A stretch of DNA of 64,000 bases, from assembly GCF_003351765.1 (NCBI RefSeq), contig NZ_CP031229.1, positions 682,001 through 746,000 on the forward strand, read 5' to 3'. A program made the position numbers and the translations under genes. Below are positions 26,374-34,563 of this stretch, piece after piece (within the stretch, counting starts at the first letter, position 1; each line of letters opens with the position of its first letter). Origin of the DNA: Ornithinimicrobium avium. Its GTDB lineage: Bacteria; Actinomycetota; Actinomycetes; Actinomycetales; Dermatophilaceae. Below the pieces are notes generated by a model. That model had not been told where the DNA came from. It was given only the letters and a program-made list of their open reading frames with translations, and made no database searches.

Positions 26374-26931
26374 TCAGTCCTCGGGCCAGGCTGCGACCAG
26401 CTGCCGGCGGGTGTCGTCGAGCAGCTGCGGGAGAGCCTTGGTCTGCCCCACGATCGGCAGGAAGTTGGCGTCGCCCTCCCAGCGCGGGACGACGTGCTGG
26501 TGCAGGTGCGCGGCGACGCCGGCGCCGGCGGCCTCACCCTGGTTCATCCCGATGTTGTAGCCGGAGGGTCCGCCGCTGGCGGCGTCCACCGCGCGGATCG
26601 AGGCCTTGGTCAGCGCGCTGAACTCGGCCGTCTCCTCAGCCGTCAGGTCCAGGTAGAGCGGCACGTGCCGGTAGGGGCAGATCAGCAGGTGGCCCGGGTT
26701 GTAGGGGAACAGGTTGAGCACCGCGTAGCAGGTCGTGCCGCGGTGCACGACGAGCGAGTCCTCGTCCGGCAGCCCGGGCGCGGCGCAGAAGGGGCACCCG
26801 CTCCCCCGGTGCGGGCTGGGCCGGTCCCCCGCCACGTAGACCATCCGGTGGGGCGTCCAGAGCCGCTGGAAGCCGTCGGCCACACCGGGCAGGCCGTCGT
26901 CGTCCGGGGTCGTGATGGGTCCCTCGGTCAT
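26374..26931 (-). CDS. HIT family hydrolase
   Basis: A 185-residue histidine-triad protein. The triad is in AAHLHQHVVPRW, with VLNLFPYNPGHLLICPYRHV upstream. CPFC near residue 50 may bind zinc. This is the Ap4A-phosphorylase-like branch that precedes pgsA in actinobacteria. The ATG at 26931 is preferred over a Met farther upstream because it matches the family N-terminus and faces a divergent gene 65 bases away. Confidence 0.9.
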   Translation of the reverse strand: MTEGPITTPDDDGLPGVADGFQRLWTPHRMVYVAGDRPSPHRGSGCPFCAAPGLPDEDSLVVHRGTTCYAVLNLFPYNPGHLLICPYRHVPLYLDLTAEETAEFSALTKASIRAVDAASGGPSGYNIGMNQGEAAGAGVAAHLHQHVVPRWEGDANFLPIVGQTKALPQLLDDTRRQLVAAWPED

Positions 26932-26996
26932 GCTCCGGATCCTACGTCGTGGCTGCACGCGGGAAGAGGCCCCGCGCCGTCGTGGTTGGACCGGAC

Positions 26997-27443
26997 ATGA
27001 CAGACACGACACGGGAGAGCTACATGACCGAGAAGAGCGGATGGGTCGCCCGCCAGCTGGCGAGCATCGACGCGGCCGGCGACACCGGGGCCGTGTCCGT
27101 GCAGGGTCGGCCCGTCGTCGTGGTGACCATGCGGGGGGCGCGCTCCGGCCAGCTGCGCAGGGTCCCGCTGATGCGGGTCGAGCACGAGGGCACCTACCTG
27201 GCCGTCGCCAGCAAGGGCGGCTCCCCGAAGGACCCGGTGTGGGTGCACAACCTGCGCGCCGACAGCGAGGTCCTGGTGCAGGACGGCACCGACCAGCAGG
27301 TGCGTCGCGCCCGGCTGCTCGAGGACGGCGCCGAGCGTGACGCCTGGTGGAGCCGGGCCGTGGAGGCCTTCCCGTCCTACGCCGACTACCAGGAGAAGAC
27401 CGACCGCCAGATCCCGGTCTTCATCCTCGAGCGCACAGGCTGA
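26997..27443 (+). CDS. Deazaflavin (F420)-dependent nitroreductase family protein (Ddn-like)
   Basis: A 148-residue split-barrel protein of the Ddn/F420H2-quinone reductase family. Family blocks are VVVVTMRGARSGQLRRVPLMRVEHEG, SKGGSPKDPVWVHNL and WWSRAVEAFPSYADYQEKTDRQIPVF. The start at 26997 keeps the residues SYMTEKSGWVARQ that align with the family N-terminus; an ATG at 27024 with GGGAG upstream is the alternative. Presence of the family implies, but does not prove, F420 synthesis in the host. Confidence 0.85.
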   Translation: MTDTTRESYMTEKSGWVARQLASIDAAGDTGAVSVQGRPVVVVTMRGARSGQLRRVPLMRVEHEGTYLAVASKGGSPKDPVWVHNLRADSEVLVQDGTDQQVRRARLLEDGAERDAWWSRAVEAFPSYADYQEKTDRQIPVFILERTG

Positions 27444-27458
27444 GACGTCCCCACCCGC

Positions 27459-28601
27459 TCATCCGGATCCTGCTTCTGGGCCCGTCGGTCCGACACCCCG
27501 GCCCGGGCGATCCAGCGTGAGCTCGGCGAACCGGATCACCGCGTCGCACACCGCGCCGAGGCGCAGCGAGGGGAAGAAGTCGAAGTTGTGGTTGGCCCAG
27601 GGCATCTCGACGTGCACGACAGGGGACCGGGAGACCGCGGCCAGGCGCTGGGCGGTCTCCCGTACGTCTTCGCGCCGCACGAGCGTGTCGAGGGCGCCGT
27701 GCAGGATCAGGAACGGCGGTGCGTCCGGACGGGCATGGTCCGCCACGACAGTGCCGCCCGGCAGGGAGTTGTCGACCTGACCGTAGAAGCCGTACATCCC
27801 CACCACTCCTACGATCGCCACGCCGCGCACCTCCTTGCCCACCAGCGCGGTCGTCGCGGCCAGGTGCGCGCCCGCCGAGCCACCGGCCAGAAAGACGGCG
27901 GCAGGCTCACCCCCGAGGTCCTCGGCGTGGCCGCGTACCCAGTCCAGCGCGGCGCGGGTGTCGTCGAGCCGTTCGGCGTAGGACGCGCCTCGTAGCCGGT
28001 AGTTGGCGCTGACGCACACCCAGCCGCGGGACGCCAGCCGTTCGAGCAGAGGGCGACCTCCGAGCCTCTTGGACCCCATGACGAAGCCACCCCCGTGCAG
28101 ATACACCAGCACCGGGCCCCCTGTCGTAGGGCTCCGCCGGGAGACGTAGACGTCCAGCAGGTGCGCGCGTCCCGCCGGCCCGTAGCGACGGTCACGGATG
28201 CGCCGGACGTCGGGCCGCCACGACATGACCGGGAGCACCAGGATCCGCCACCACGGCGTCGGCGTGCGCCCAGGCCGGCCCCGGGCGCCATACTCCTCGA
28301 TGAGCGCCGCACCCAGGGCGGGCCGCGCCGCGCGGGCACGCAGCAGCAGCCAGACCAGGAGCACGACGTCGGCGACGACGAGTCCCACGACCACCCACCA
28401 CCAGGGACTGTCCCGCGGACCCACCAGGGTCACCCCAGTGCCCAGCGCCAACCACCACAGGGCGATGACAGGCGCCTCGTTGATCCACCACGAGATCGCG
28501 AACTGCAAGTTGAACGGCGTGCTGCGAGCTGGTCGATGCGGGTGCAGCGCAGTCACCGCGAAGAGGGCGACCAGCAAGGTCGTGGACAGTGCTCCGACCA
28601 T
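27459..28601 (-). CDS. Membrane-anchored alpha/beta hydrolase (HSL-type esterase)
   Basis: A 380-residue protein. Two or three hydrophobic segments occupy residues 1-90. The hydrolase domain has the HSL oxyanion motif YLHGGGFVMG, nucleophile Ser in LAGGSAGAHLA, an Asp in LHGALDTLVRRED and a C-terminal His in WANHNFDFF. It probably hydrolyses short-chain esters at the membrane; the substrate is unknown. It converges with the Ddn-like gene with only 15 bases between stops. Together with its neighbours it interrupts the usual thrS-HIT adjacency. Confidence 0.82.
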   Translation of the reverse strand: MVGALSTTLLVALFAVTALHPHRPARSTPFNLQFAISWWINEAPVIALWWLALGTGVTLVGPRDSPWWWVVVGLVVADVVLLVWLLLRARAARPALGAALIEEYGARGRPGRTPTPWWRILVLPVMSWRPDVRRIRDRRYGPAGRAHLLDVYVSRRSPTTGGPVLVYLHGGGFVMGSKRLGGRPLLERLASRGWVCVSANYRLRGASYAERLDDTRAALDWVRGHAEDLGGEPAAVFLAGGSAGAHLAATTALVGKEVRGVAIVGVVGMYGFYGQVDNSLPGGTVVADHARPDAPPFLILHGALDTLVRREDVRETAQRLAAVSRSPVVHVEMPWANHNFDFFPSLRLGAVCDAVIRFAELTLDRPGRGVGPTGPEAGSG

Positions 28602-28623
28602 GTCCTCTCCTCACCCGTCGCCC

Positions 28624-29094
28624 TCACGGACCGGTCGGCAGCCGCAGGTGTCGCCGCACGCGCACGTCGGCTCGGACGGCGTCGAGGACGGGGCCAGGAA
28701 GGGTCACCGCACCGTCCACGTCCACTCCCGGATGTCCATCGCACCCGGCCCAGTCAACGATGGTCCGCACGAGTGCCAGCGTCACCGCCTCCGGGCCCGG
28801 CTCTCCGAGTGCCTCCAGCGCGAGGAGCACCGGCACGCCGCTGCCGACCTGAGGGAGGACCGGGACCCGGCAGATCGCCATACCCACGTGCTCCTCGTCG
28901 CACTCGGCGACCCAGGCGGGGTGGTCCTCCGCCCGGCGGTGCCAGGCCTGTCCCAGCCGCTGCACGTGGTCGGGCGCTTCCACCGCGCGGCGGCGCAGGC
29001 CCTGCAGGTGCAGCGCCGCGAGCAGGAAGGTCTCGTCCCGGGCGAGCCGGCGCACGCGGACGCGCGCGGCGCGCTCACCCAGGGAGGAAGGCAC
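28624..29094 (-). CDS. Hypothetical protein, possibly a GNAT-like acetyltransferase
   Basis: A 156-residue protein starting at GTG 29094, two bases after the thrS stop, so it is probably cotranscribed with thrS. The stretch VRVRRLARDETFLLAALHL ... DHPAWVAECDEEHVGMAICRVPVLP resembles the N-terminal and central strands of GNAT enzymes. The acetyl-CoA Q/RxxGxG/A loop is not recognisable. Function is unassigned. Confidence 0.5.
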   Translation of the reverse strand: MPSSLGERAARVRVRRLARDETFLLAALHLQGLRRRAVEAPDHVQRLGQAWHRRAEDHPAWVAECDEEHVGMAICRVPVLPQVGSGVPVLLALEALGEPGPEAVTLALVRTIVDWAGCDGHPGVDVDGAVTLPGPVLDAVRADVRVRRHLRLPTGP

Positions 29095-29096
29095 GC

Positions 29097-31082
29097 TCAG
29101 ACCTGGACGCGGTCCCGCACGGCGGTGGTGATCTCGGCGACCGCCTCGGCCACCGGCACGCCGTTCTTCTGGGAGCCGTCGCGGTAGCGGAAGGACACCG
29201 CCCCGGCGTCGCGGTCCTCGCCGCCGGCGATGAGGATGAACGGCGCCTTGCTCCTGCTGGCGTTGCGGATCTTCTTGGGGAACCGGTCGTCCGAGAGGTC
29301 CAGCTCGACCCGGATGCCCGCCGCGCGCAGCTGGTCGGCCACCTCCCGCAGGTAGCCGTCGAAGTCCTCGGCGACCGGCACGCCCACCACCTGGACCGGC
29401 GCCAGCCACGGCGGGAACATCCCGGCGTAGTGCTCCACGAGCACCCCGATGAAGCGCTCGATCGAGCCGAACTTGGCCGAGTGGATCATCACCGGCTGCT
29501 GACGCGTGCCGTCGGCCGCGGAGTACTCCAGGCCGAAGCGCTCGGGCTGGTTGAAGTCGTACTGGATCGTCGACATCTGCCAGGTCCGGCCGATGGCGTC
29601 GCGGGCCTGCACCGAGATCTTCGGGCCGTAGTAGGCGGCGCCGCCCGGGTCGGCCACGAGCTCCAGGCCGGACTCCACCGCCACCTGCTCCAGGATCGCG
29701 GTCGCCTCGGCCCACTGCTCCTCGGAGCCGATGAACTTGTCCTTCTTCTCCCCGGCCTCCTCGCGGGTGGACAGCTCCAGGTAGTAGTCGTCCAGTCCGA
29801 AGTCGCGCAGCAGCCCCAGGACGAAGTCGAGCAGGTGCTTGATCTCGGCGGGCGCCTGCTCCTTGGTCACGTAGGAGTGGCTGTCGTCCTGGGTGATCAT
29901 CCGCACCCGGGTCAGGCCCTGGAGCACCCCGGACTTCTCGTTGCGGTAGACCGTCCCGAACTCGAAGTAGCGCAGCGGAAGCTCGCGGTAGGAACGCTGC
30001 TGGGAGCGGTAGATGAGATTGTGCATCGGGCAGTTCATCGCCTTGACGCGGTAGAGCTGGCCGTCGTCGTCCAGCGGGGGCATCATGCCCTCGGCGTAGT
30101 AGGGCAGGTGCCCGGAGGTGTGGAAGAGCCCCTCCTTGGCCAGGTGCGGCGTGGTGACGTAGGAGAAGCCTGAGTCGACGTGCCGCTGCCAGACGTAGTC
30201 CTCCATGGTCCGTCGAAGGATGGCGCCCTTGGGGTGGAAGACCGGCAGGCCGGGACCTACCTCCTCCGGGAAGGAGTAGAGGTCCAACTCCGCGCCCAGC
30301 CTGCGGTGGTCGCGCCGCTCTGCCTCGGCCAGCCGGTCCAGGTAGGCCTTCAGGTCCTCCTTGCTCGCCCACGCCGTGCCGTAGATGCGCTGCAGCTGGG
30401 GGTTCTTCTCCGAGCCGCGCCAGTAGGCCGCCGCGCTGCGCATGAGCTTGAAGCCGTTGGCGATGAGCTTGGTGGTCGGCACGTGCGGGCCGCGGCACAG
30501 GTCGCCCCAGACCACCTGGCCGGTGCGGTCGAGGTTGTCGTAGACCGTCAGCTGCGAGCCACCGACCTCGACCGACGCACCCTCGGCGGCGTCCTCCGCA
30601 GAGCCGCCCTTGAGGCCGATCAGCTCGAGCTTGTAGGGCTCGGCGGCCAGCTCGTGGCGCGCCTCGTCGTCGGAGACCGCCCGGCGGCGGAAGGTCTGAC
30701 CCTGGTTGACGATCTTCTGCATCGCCTTCTCCAGGCGCTTCAGGTCCTCCGGGGTGAACGGCTCCTCGACGTCGAAGTCGTAGTAGAAGCCGTCGCGGAT
30801 GGGCGGGCCGATCCCCAGCCTGGCGTCCGGGAAGGCCTGCTGGACCGCCTGCGCCAGCACGTGCGCGCAGGAGTGCCGCAGCACGGCCAGCCCCTCGTCC
30901 TCGGTGATCAGCACCGGCTCGACGGACTCGCCCTCCTGCAGGACGTGGGCCAGGTCGACCAGCTCCCCGCCGACCCGGGCGACCACCACCCGGCGGTCCT
31001 CGGCGAAGAGGGCGGCCGCGGTCGTGCCCTGGTCCACCGTTCGCTCGCTGCCTGCGACGTGGACGGTGATCTGGCTGGACAC
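29097..31082 (-). CDS. thrS: Threonyl-tRNA synthetase
   Basis: A 661-residue class II synthetase. It has an N-terminal TGS domain (ITVHVAGSERTVDQG), an editing domain (HSCAHVLAQAVQQAFPDA with GFYYDFDVE), a catalytic core with the zinc Cys in KAMNCPMHNLIY, and motif 2 (RYFEFGTVYRNEKSG). Motif 3 lies near SAKFGSIERFIGVLVEHYAG, and a C-terminal anticodon domain follows. The GTG at 31082 with GAGGAG eight bases upstream is chosen over an earlier in-frame codon. Confidence 0.97.
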   Translation of the reverse strand: MSSQITVHVAGSERTVDQGTTAAALFAEDRRVVVARVGGELVDLAHVLQEGESVEPVLITEDEGLAVLRHSCAHVLAQAVQQAFPDARLGIGPPIRDGFYYDFDVEEPFTPEDLKRLEKAMQKIVNQGQTFRRRAVSDDEARHELAAEPYKLELIGLKGGSAEDAAEGASVEVGGSQLTVYDNLDRTGQVVWGDLCRGPHVPTTKLIANGFKLMRSAAAYWRGSEKNPQLQRIYGTAWASKEDLKAYLDRLAEAERRDHRRLGAELDLYSFPEEVGPGLPVFHPKGAILRRTMEDYVWQRHVDSGFSYVTTPHLAKEGLFHTSGHLPYYAEGMMPPLDDDGQLYRVKAMNCPMHNLIYRSQQRSYRELPLRYFEFGTVYRNEKSGVLQGLTRVRMITQDDSHSYVTKEQAPAEIKHLLDFVLGLLRDFGLDDYYLELSTREEAGEKKDKFIGSEEQWAEATAILEQVAVESGLELVADPGGAAYYGPKISVQARDAIGRTWQMSTIQYDFNQPERFGLEYSAADGTRQQPVMIHSAKFGSIERFIGVLVEHYAGMFPPWLAPVQVVGVPVAEDFDGYLREVADQLRAAGIRVELDLSDDRFPKKIRNASRSKAPFILIAGGEDRDAGAVSFRYRDGSQKNGVPVAEAVAEITTAVRDRVQV

Positions 31083-31178
31083 GTGCGTGCTCCTCGGGGT
31101 GCGTGGCTCTGGCATCGGTGGTGCCGCCCAACCCTACCGTCCGCGGCACCGCATACCCGCCCGGTTATCGTCGCCCGC

Positions 31179-31736
31179 GTGGGACACGTCGAGGACCGGG
31201 AGCCGCCGGACGGCATCACCAAGCACTTCACCGTCGCCACGTTCGTGGTGCACCGCGGGCACGTGCTGCTGCACCCGCACCGCAAGCTCGGCCTGTGGCT
31301 GCCGCCGGGCGGGCACATCGAGCCGCACGAGCTGCCCGACGACGCGGCCAGGCGGGAGACGCTCGAGGAGACCGGGCTGGCGGTGCGGCTCGTGGGCTCC
31401 CCCGGGATCGACCACGACGCCGACGGCTCCCCCCGTCAGCTCCTCCGGCCCGAGGGCGTGCAGGTCGAGGACATCTCCAAGGACCCGCCGCACCAGCACA
31501 TCGACCTCATCTACTTCGCCGTGCCCGAAGGGCACCCGGGCGACCGCCCGCTCCCCCGCCCCCGTGGCCAGGAGGAGGGTATGGAGTGGGTCGACGAGGA
31601 GGGCCTGCGCACCCGGACGGTGACCGAGGAGGTAAGGACGTGGGCCCGGCTGGCGCTGAGGGAGGTGCCGCGCCGGATCCAGCACAAGAGGTCGGGGCAC
31701 CGGCGAGTGCACGGGATGGGAAGGGACCGCTGTTGA
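31179..31736 (+). CDS. Nudix hydrolase
   Basis: A 185-residue Nudix protein. The Nudix box G-x5-E-x7-RE-x2-EE-x-G is complete within GGHIEPHELPDDAARRETLEETG. A PHQHIDLIYFAVPEG segment follows, and the C-terminus is basic. The substrate cannot be told. The start is GTG with a TATCGT -10-like box seven bases upstream, suggesting a leaderless transcript divergent from thrS. The stop overlaps the next gene's TTG start. Confidence 0.85.
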   Translation: MGHVEDREPPDGITKHFTVATFVVHRGHVLLHPHRKLGLWLPPGGHIEPHELPDDAARRETLEETGLAVRLVGSPGIDHDADGSPRQLLRPEGVQVEDISKDPPHQHIDLIYFAVPEGHPGDRPLPRPRGQEEGMEWVDEEGLRTRTVTEEVRTWARLALREVPRRIQHKRSGHRRVHGMGRDRC

Positions 31737-33157
31737 CGGCACGCACGGGTCTTGAGCCTCGGCGCCAGGTGCACAACATCGGGCGGCGCCGGGCGTGGAT
31801 CATCTGGCTGGTCGGCCTGTCCGTCTACACCCTCGCCGTCTTTCACCGCACCTCCCTGGCGGTCGCGGGCATCATCGCCGCCGAGCGCTTCGACATCTCG
31901 GCCGGGCAGCTCTCGATCTTCACGGTCCTCCAGCTCAGCGTCTACGCGGCGATGCAGATCCCGGTGGGGGTGCTGCTCGACCGCTACGGCTCCAAGCGGC
32001 TGATGCTCGTCGGCCTGACGCTGATGACGATCGGCCAGTTCGGCTTCGCCTTCGCCGGCACCTTCGAGGCCGGCGTCGTCTCGCGCGTCCTGCTGGGCGT
32101 CGGCGACGCGATGATCTTCACCAGCCTGCTCCGCCTCATCGCGCTGTGGTTCCACGTCAAGCAGGCGCCGATGGTCACCCAGCTGACCAGCATGGTCGGC
32201 CAGCTCGGCGCGGTGGCGGCTGCCACTCCCCTGGCCGCGGCGCTCGCGCGGTTCGGCTGGGAGTGGTCCTACGGCGTCGCGGCCGGTTCCGGGATCGTCC
32301 TGGGCGTCGCGCTTCTCGTCCTCGTGCGCGACTCGCCCTACACCGGCGAGGTCGTGGAGCGGATCAAGATCCGCGCGCTGGCCAGGACGATGGCCGAGGT
32401 CTGGGGCAACCCCGGCACGCGGCTCGGCCTGTGGGTCCACTTCTCCTCCCAGTTCGGGCCGACCGTCTTCACCATGCTGTGGGGCTACCCCTTCCTCATG
32501 GCCGAGGGTCTGTCCTCGACGGCCGCCAGCGGGATGCTCATCGTGATGACGGTGACCGCGATCGCCGCCGGACCTGTGGTGGGCCTGCTGACCAGCCGGA
32601 TCCCCTACCACCGCTCGACGCTGGTCCTCGTCCTGGTCACGACCATCGCGGGGGTGTGGGCCGTCGTGCTGCTGTGGCCCGGGCCGGCACCCTTCTGGCT
32701 GCTGGTGGTGATGGTGATGATCACCGCCGTCGGCGGTCCGGGGTCGATGGTGAGCTTCGACCTGGCCCGCACCTTCCACCCCTCGGAGCGCTACGGCCGG
32801 GCCAACGGCATGATCAACATCGGCGGCTTCCTCGCCTCCCTGATGACGATCGGGCTCATCGGACTGGTCCTGGACCAGCTGGCGCCCGGGGGGCCGGGGA
32901 CCTACACCCTCACCGACTTCCGCATCGCGATGTCGGTGCAGTTCCCGTTCTGGGCGGTCGGCGTGCTCCAACTGCTCCGCTACCGCACCAAGGGGCGCGC
33001 CATGATCGCCGAGCACCCCGGCGCGCTCGAGGCGCTGCGCGGCGGCCAGGCGCTCCTGCCCGGGCTGTCGTTCCCCCCGGCAGCCCCGCAGGACCCGTCG
33101 GCACCGCCGGAAGGCCCGCCCGGCGAGCCGCCGGGGGACCCGGACCGTCCTGCCTGA
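31733..33157 (+). CDS. Major facilitator superfamily transporter
   Basis: A 474-residue polytopic protein with about 12 membrane helices. The MFS loop 2-3 signature is in PVGVLLDRYGSKRLMLVGL, and helix 4 contains SRVLLGVGDAMIF. The last 50 residues are a Pro/Gly-rich cytoplasmic tail. The substrate is unknown. The TTG at 31733 is preferred because it overlaps the Nudix stop (TTGA) and has AAGGGA upstream; a GTG at 31768 is possible. Confidence 0.85.
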   Translation: MTARTGLEPRRQVHNIGRRRAWIIWLVGLSVYTLAVFHRTSLAVAGIIAAERFDISAGQLSIFTVLQLSVYAAMQIPVGVLLDRYGSKRLMLVGLTLMTIGQFGFAFAGTFEAGVVSRVLLGVGDAMIFTSLLRLIALWFHVKQAPMVTQLTSMVGQLGAVAAATPLAAALARFGWEWSYGVAAGSGIVLGVALLVLVRDSPYTGEVVERIKIRALARTMAEVWGNPGTRLGLWVHFSSQFGPTVFTMLWGYPFLMAEGLSSTAASGMLIVMTVTAIAAGPVVGLLTSRIPYHRSTLVLVLVTTIAGVWAVVLLWPGPAPFWLLVVMVMITAVGGPGSMVSFDLARTFHPSERYGRANGMINIGGFLASLMTIGLIGLVLDQLAPGGPGTYTLTDFRIAMSVQFPFWAVGVLQLLRYRTKGRAMIAEHPGALEALRGGQALLPGLSFPPAAPQDPSAPPEGPPGEPPGDPDRPA

Positions 33158-33159
33158 CC

Positions 33160-33180
33160 GGCGCTCGCCGGGCGGGCGCC
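33160..33180 (+). terminator. Probable terminator after the MFS gene
   Basis: GGCGCTCGCC and GGCGGGCGCC form a GC-rich stem (one T-G pair) immediately after the MFS stop codon and before the promoter region of the next operon. There is no U-run. Confidence 0.4.
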
Positions 33181-33325
33181 GCGGTGGCCACTGCCGTACC
33201 CGAGCTTCGAGTGGCGCCGGGCGGACAACAGGAGTAGGTGTGGAACGTGAAGGTACCCACCGGGTCGGCCACCCCCTTCAGCCCGTCCAGGGTGCTGGTC
33301 CGTGACGAAGAAAGGCAGTGCTTCC

Positions 33326-33790
33326 ATGTTCCTTCCGCGGAGGTCTCCGAGCCGGCCCGACGACCACGTCCTGGACCGGATGGTCGCCAACATCGAGCAT
33401 GGCCGCTTCGAGCGCTCGCTGTCGGGGCTGACCGCTGTGGCTGCGGTGATCACCACCGCAGAGGTGTACTTCGAGCACTACAAGGCCAGCTTCGGCAACA
33501 AGTGGATGTGGTCCCCGATCCTGGTCACCCCGCCGGTCGTGGTGGCCGGGATCGCCGGCGTCTTCAGCCGGCGCTGGGCCAAGACCGTCCTGCCGGTCGC
33601 CGCCGGCATCTACGCCCTCGACGGTCTGGCCGGTGAGTACTTCCACGCCCGGGGGGTGGCCCGCAAACCGGGCGGCTGGTCGCTGGCGACGTACAACGTG
33701 CCGATGGGGCCGCCGATCGCGGCACCCGGCCTGATGTGCGTCGTCGGCGGGATGGGCCTGCTCGCCGCGCTGCTGCGGCGGGAGAAGTGA
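33326..33790 (+). CDS. Small membrane protein of an oxidoreductase operon
   Basis: A 154-residue protein with about four hydrophobic segments (LSGLTAVAAVITTAEVYF, PILVTPPVVVAGIAGVF, KTVLPVAAGIYALDGLAG, GLMCVVGGMGLLAALL). No catalytic motif is recognisable. It is the first gene of a tightly overlapping operon and may anchor or carry electrons for the following dehydrogenase. The ATG at 33326 follows AAAGG; a GTG at 33302 is an equal alternative. Its stop overlaps the next ATG (TGATG). Confidence 0.68.
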   Translation: MFLPRRSPSRPDDHVLDRMVANIEHGRFERSLSGLTAVAAVITTAEVYFEHYKASFGNKWMWSPILVTPPVVVAGIAGVFSRRWAKTVLPVAAGIYALDGLAGEYFHARGVARKPGGWSLATYNVPMGPPIAAPGLMCVVGGMGLLAALLRREK

Positions 33791-34563
33791 TGCCGCGCGG
33801 CGACCCTGTCCGCCCCGAGCAGCCCGACAAGGACCGCGGCGAGCACCTGCCGCAGCTGCGCGCCGACGGTCGGCCCCCCGACCCCTCCTGGCTGCCGCGG
33901 CAGCGGGTCGGCACGACGCCGCAGATGATCGGTCGCTACCCGGACTACGACGTGCTGAGCCAGGCCGACACCTGGGACGAGGCGACCCGCAGGGTCGTGC
34001 TGCGCCGGTTGGACACGCCCGGGCCGTTGCGGTTCTTCACCGCCGAGCAGGAGCCCGCCCTGCGGGCGTTCTGCGACGTGTGCACCGGGCAGGACCGGGA
34101 GCCGCGGGTGCCGGTGGCCGAGATGGTGGACGCCAAGCTGGCGGACGGGATGCTGGACGGGTTCCAGTACGCCGACATGCCGCCGGACGAGCAGGTGTGG
34201 GTCAGGGTGCTCGCCGGTCTGGACCGCACCGGCCGGGAGCGGCACGGGGCCGTCTTCGCCGGCTGCACGCCGCAGCAGCAGGAGTCGATCGTCGAAGACC
34301 TGTCCCGGGGCAGCCTCGCCGGCGGCGGCTGGGAGGATCTCAACGTCGCTCGCGCCTGGTCGGTGTGCATGCGGGCGGTCCTGTCCTGCTTCTACGCCCA
34401 CCCCTGGGCGTGGAACGAGATCGGGTTCGGTGGCCCGGCCTACCCGCGCGGGTACATGCGGATCGGCCCGCTCAGCACCCTGGAGCCGTTCGAACGGCCG
34501 GGGGCCACCTCCGAACGGCCCGGAAGGGCGGTCGAGGAGCACCCGCAGGAGTTCCCCGGATGA
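33790..34563 (+). CDS. Gluconate 2-dehydrogenase subunit 3 family protein
   Basis: A 257-residue protein of the Gluconate_2-dh3 family. The signature is RFFTAEQEPALRAFCDVCTGQDREPRVPVAEMVDAKLADG. Such subunits form a complex with a GMC flavoprotein, which is encoded next. No Tat-type signal is seen at the N-terminus. The TGATG and ATGA overlaps on both sides argue for stoichiometric synthesis with its neighbours. Confidence 0.8.
   Translation: MPRGDPVRPEQPDKDRGEHLPQLRADGRPPDPSWLPRQRVGTTPQMIGRYPDYDVLSQADTWDEATRRVVLRRLDTPGPLRFFTAEQEPALRAFCDVCTGQDREPRVPVAEMVDAKLADGMLDGFQYADMPPDEQVWVRVLAGLDRTGRERHGAVFAGCTPQQQESIVEDLSRGSLAGGGWEDLNVARAWSVCMRAVLSCFYAHPWAWNEIGFGGPAYPRGYMRIGPLSTLEPFERPGATSERPGRAVEEHPQEFPG

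Noticed and set aside
31083..31178. T-box or other leader control of thrS
   Set aside because: Only about 95 bases separate the divergent starts and no T-box sequence or antiterminator pair is present.
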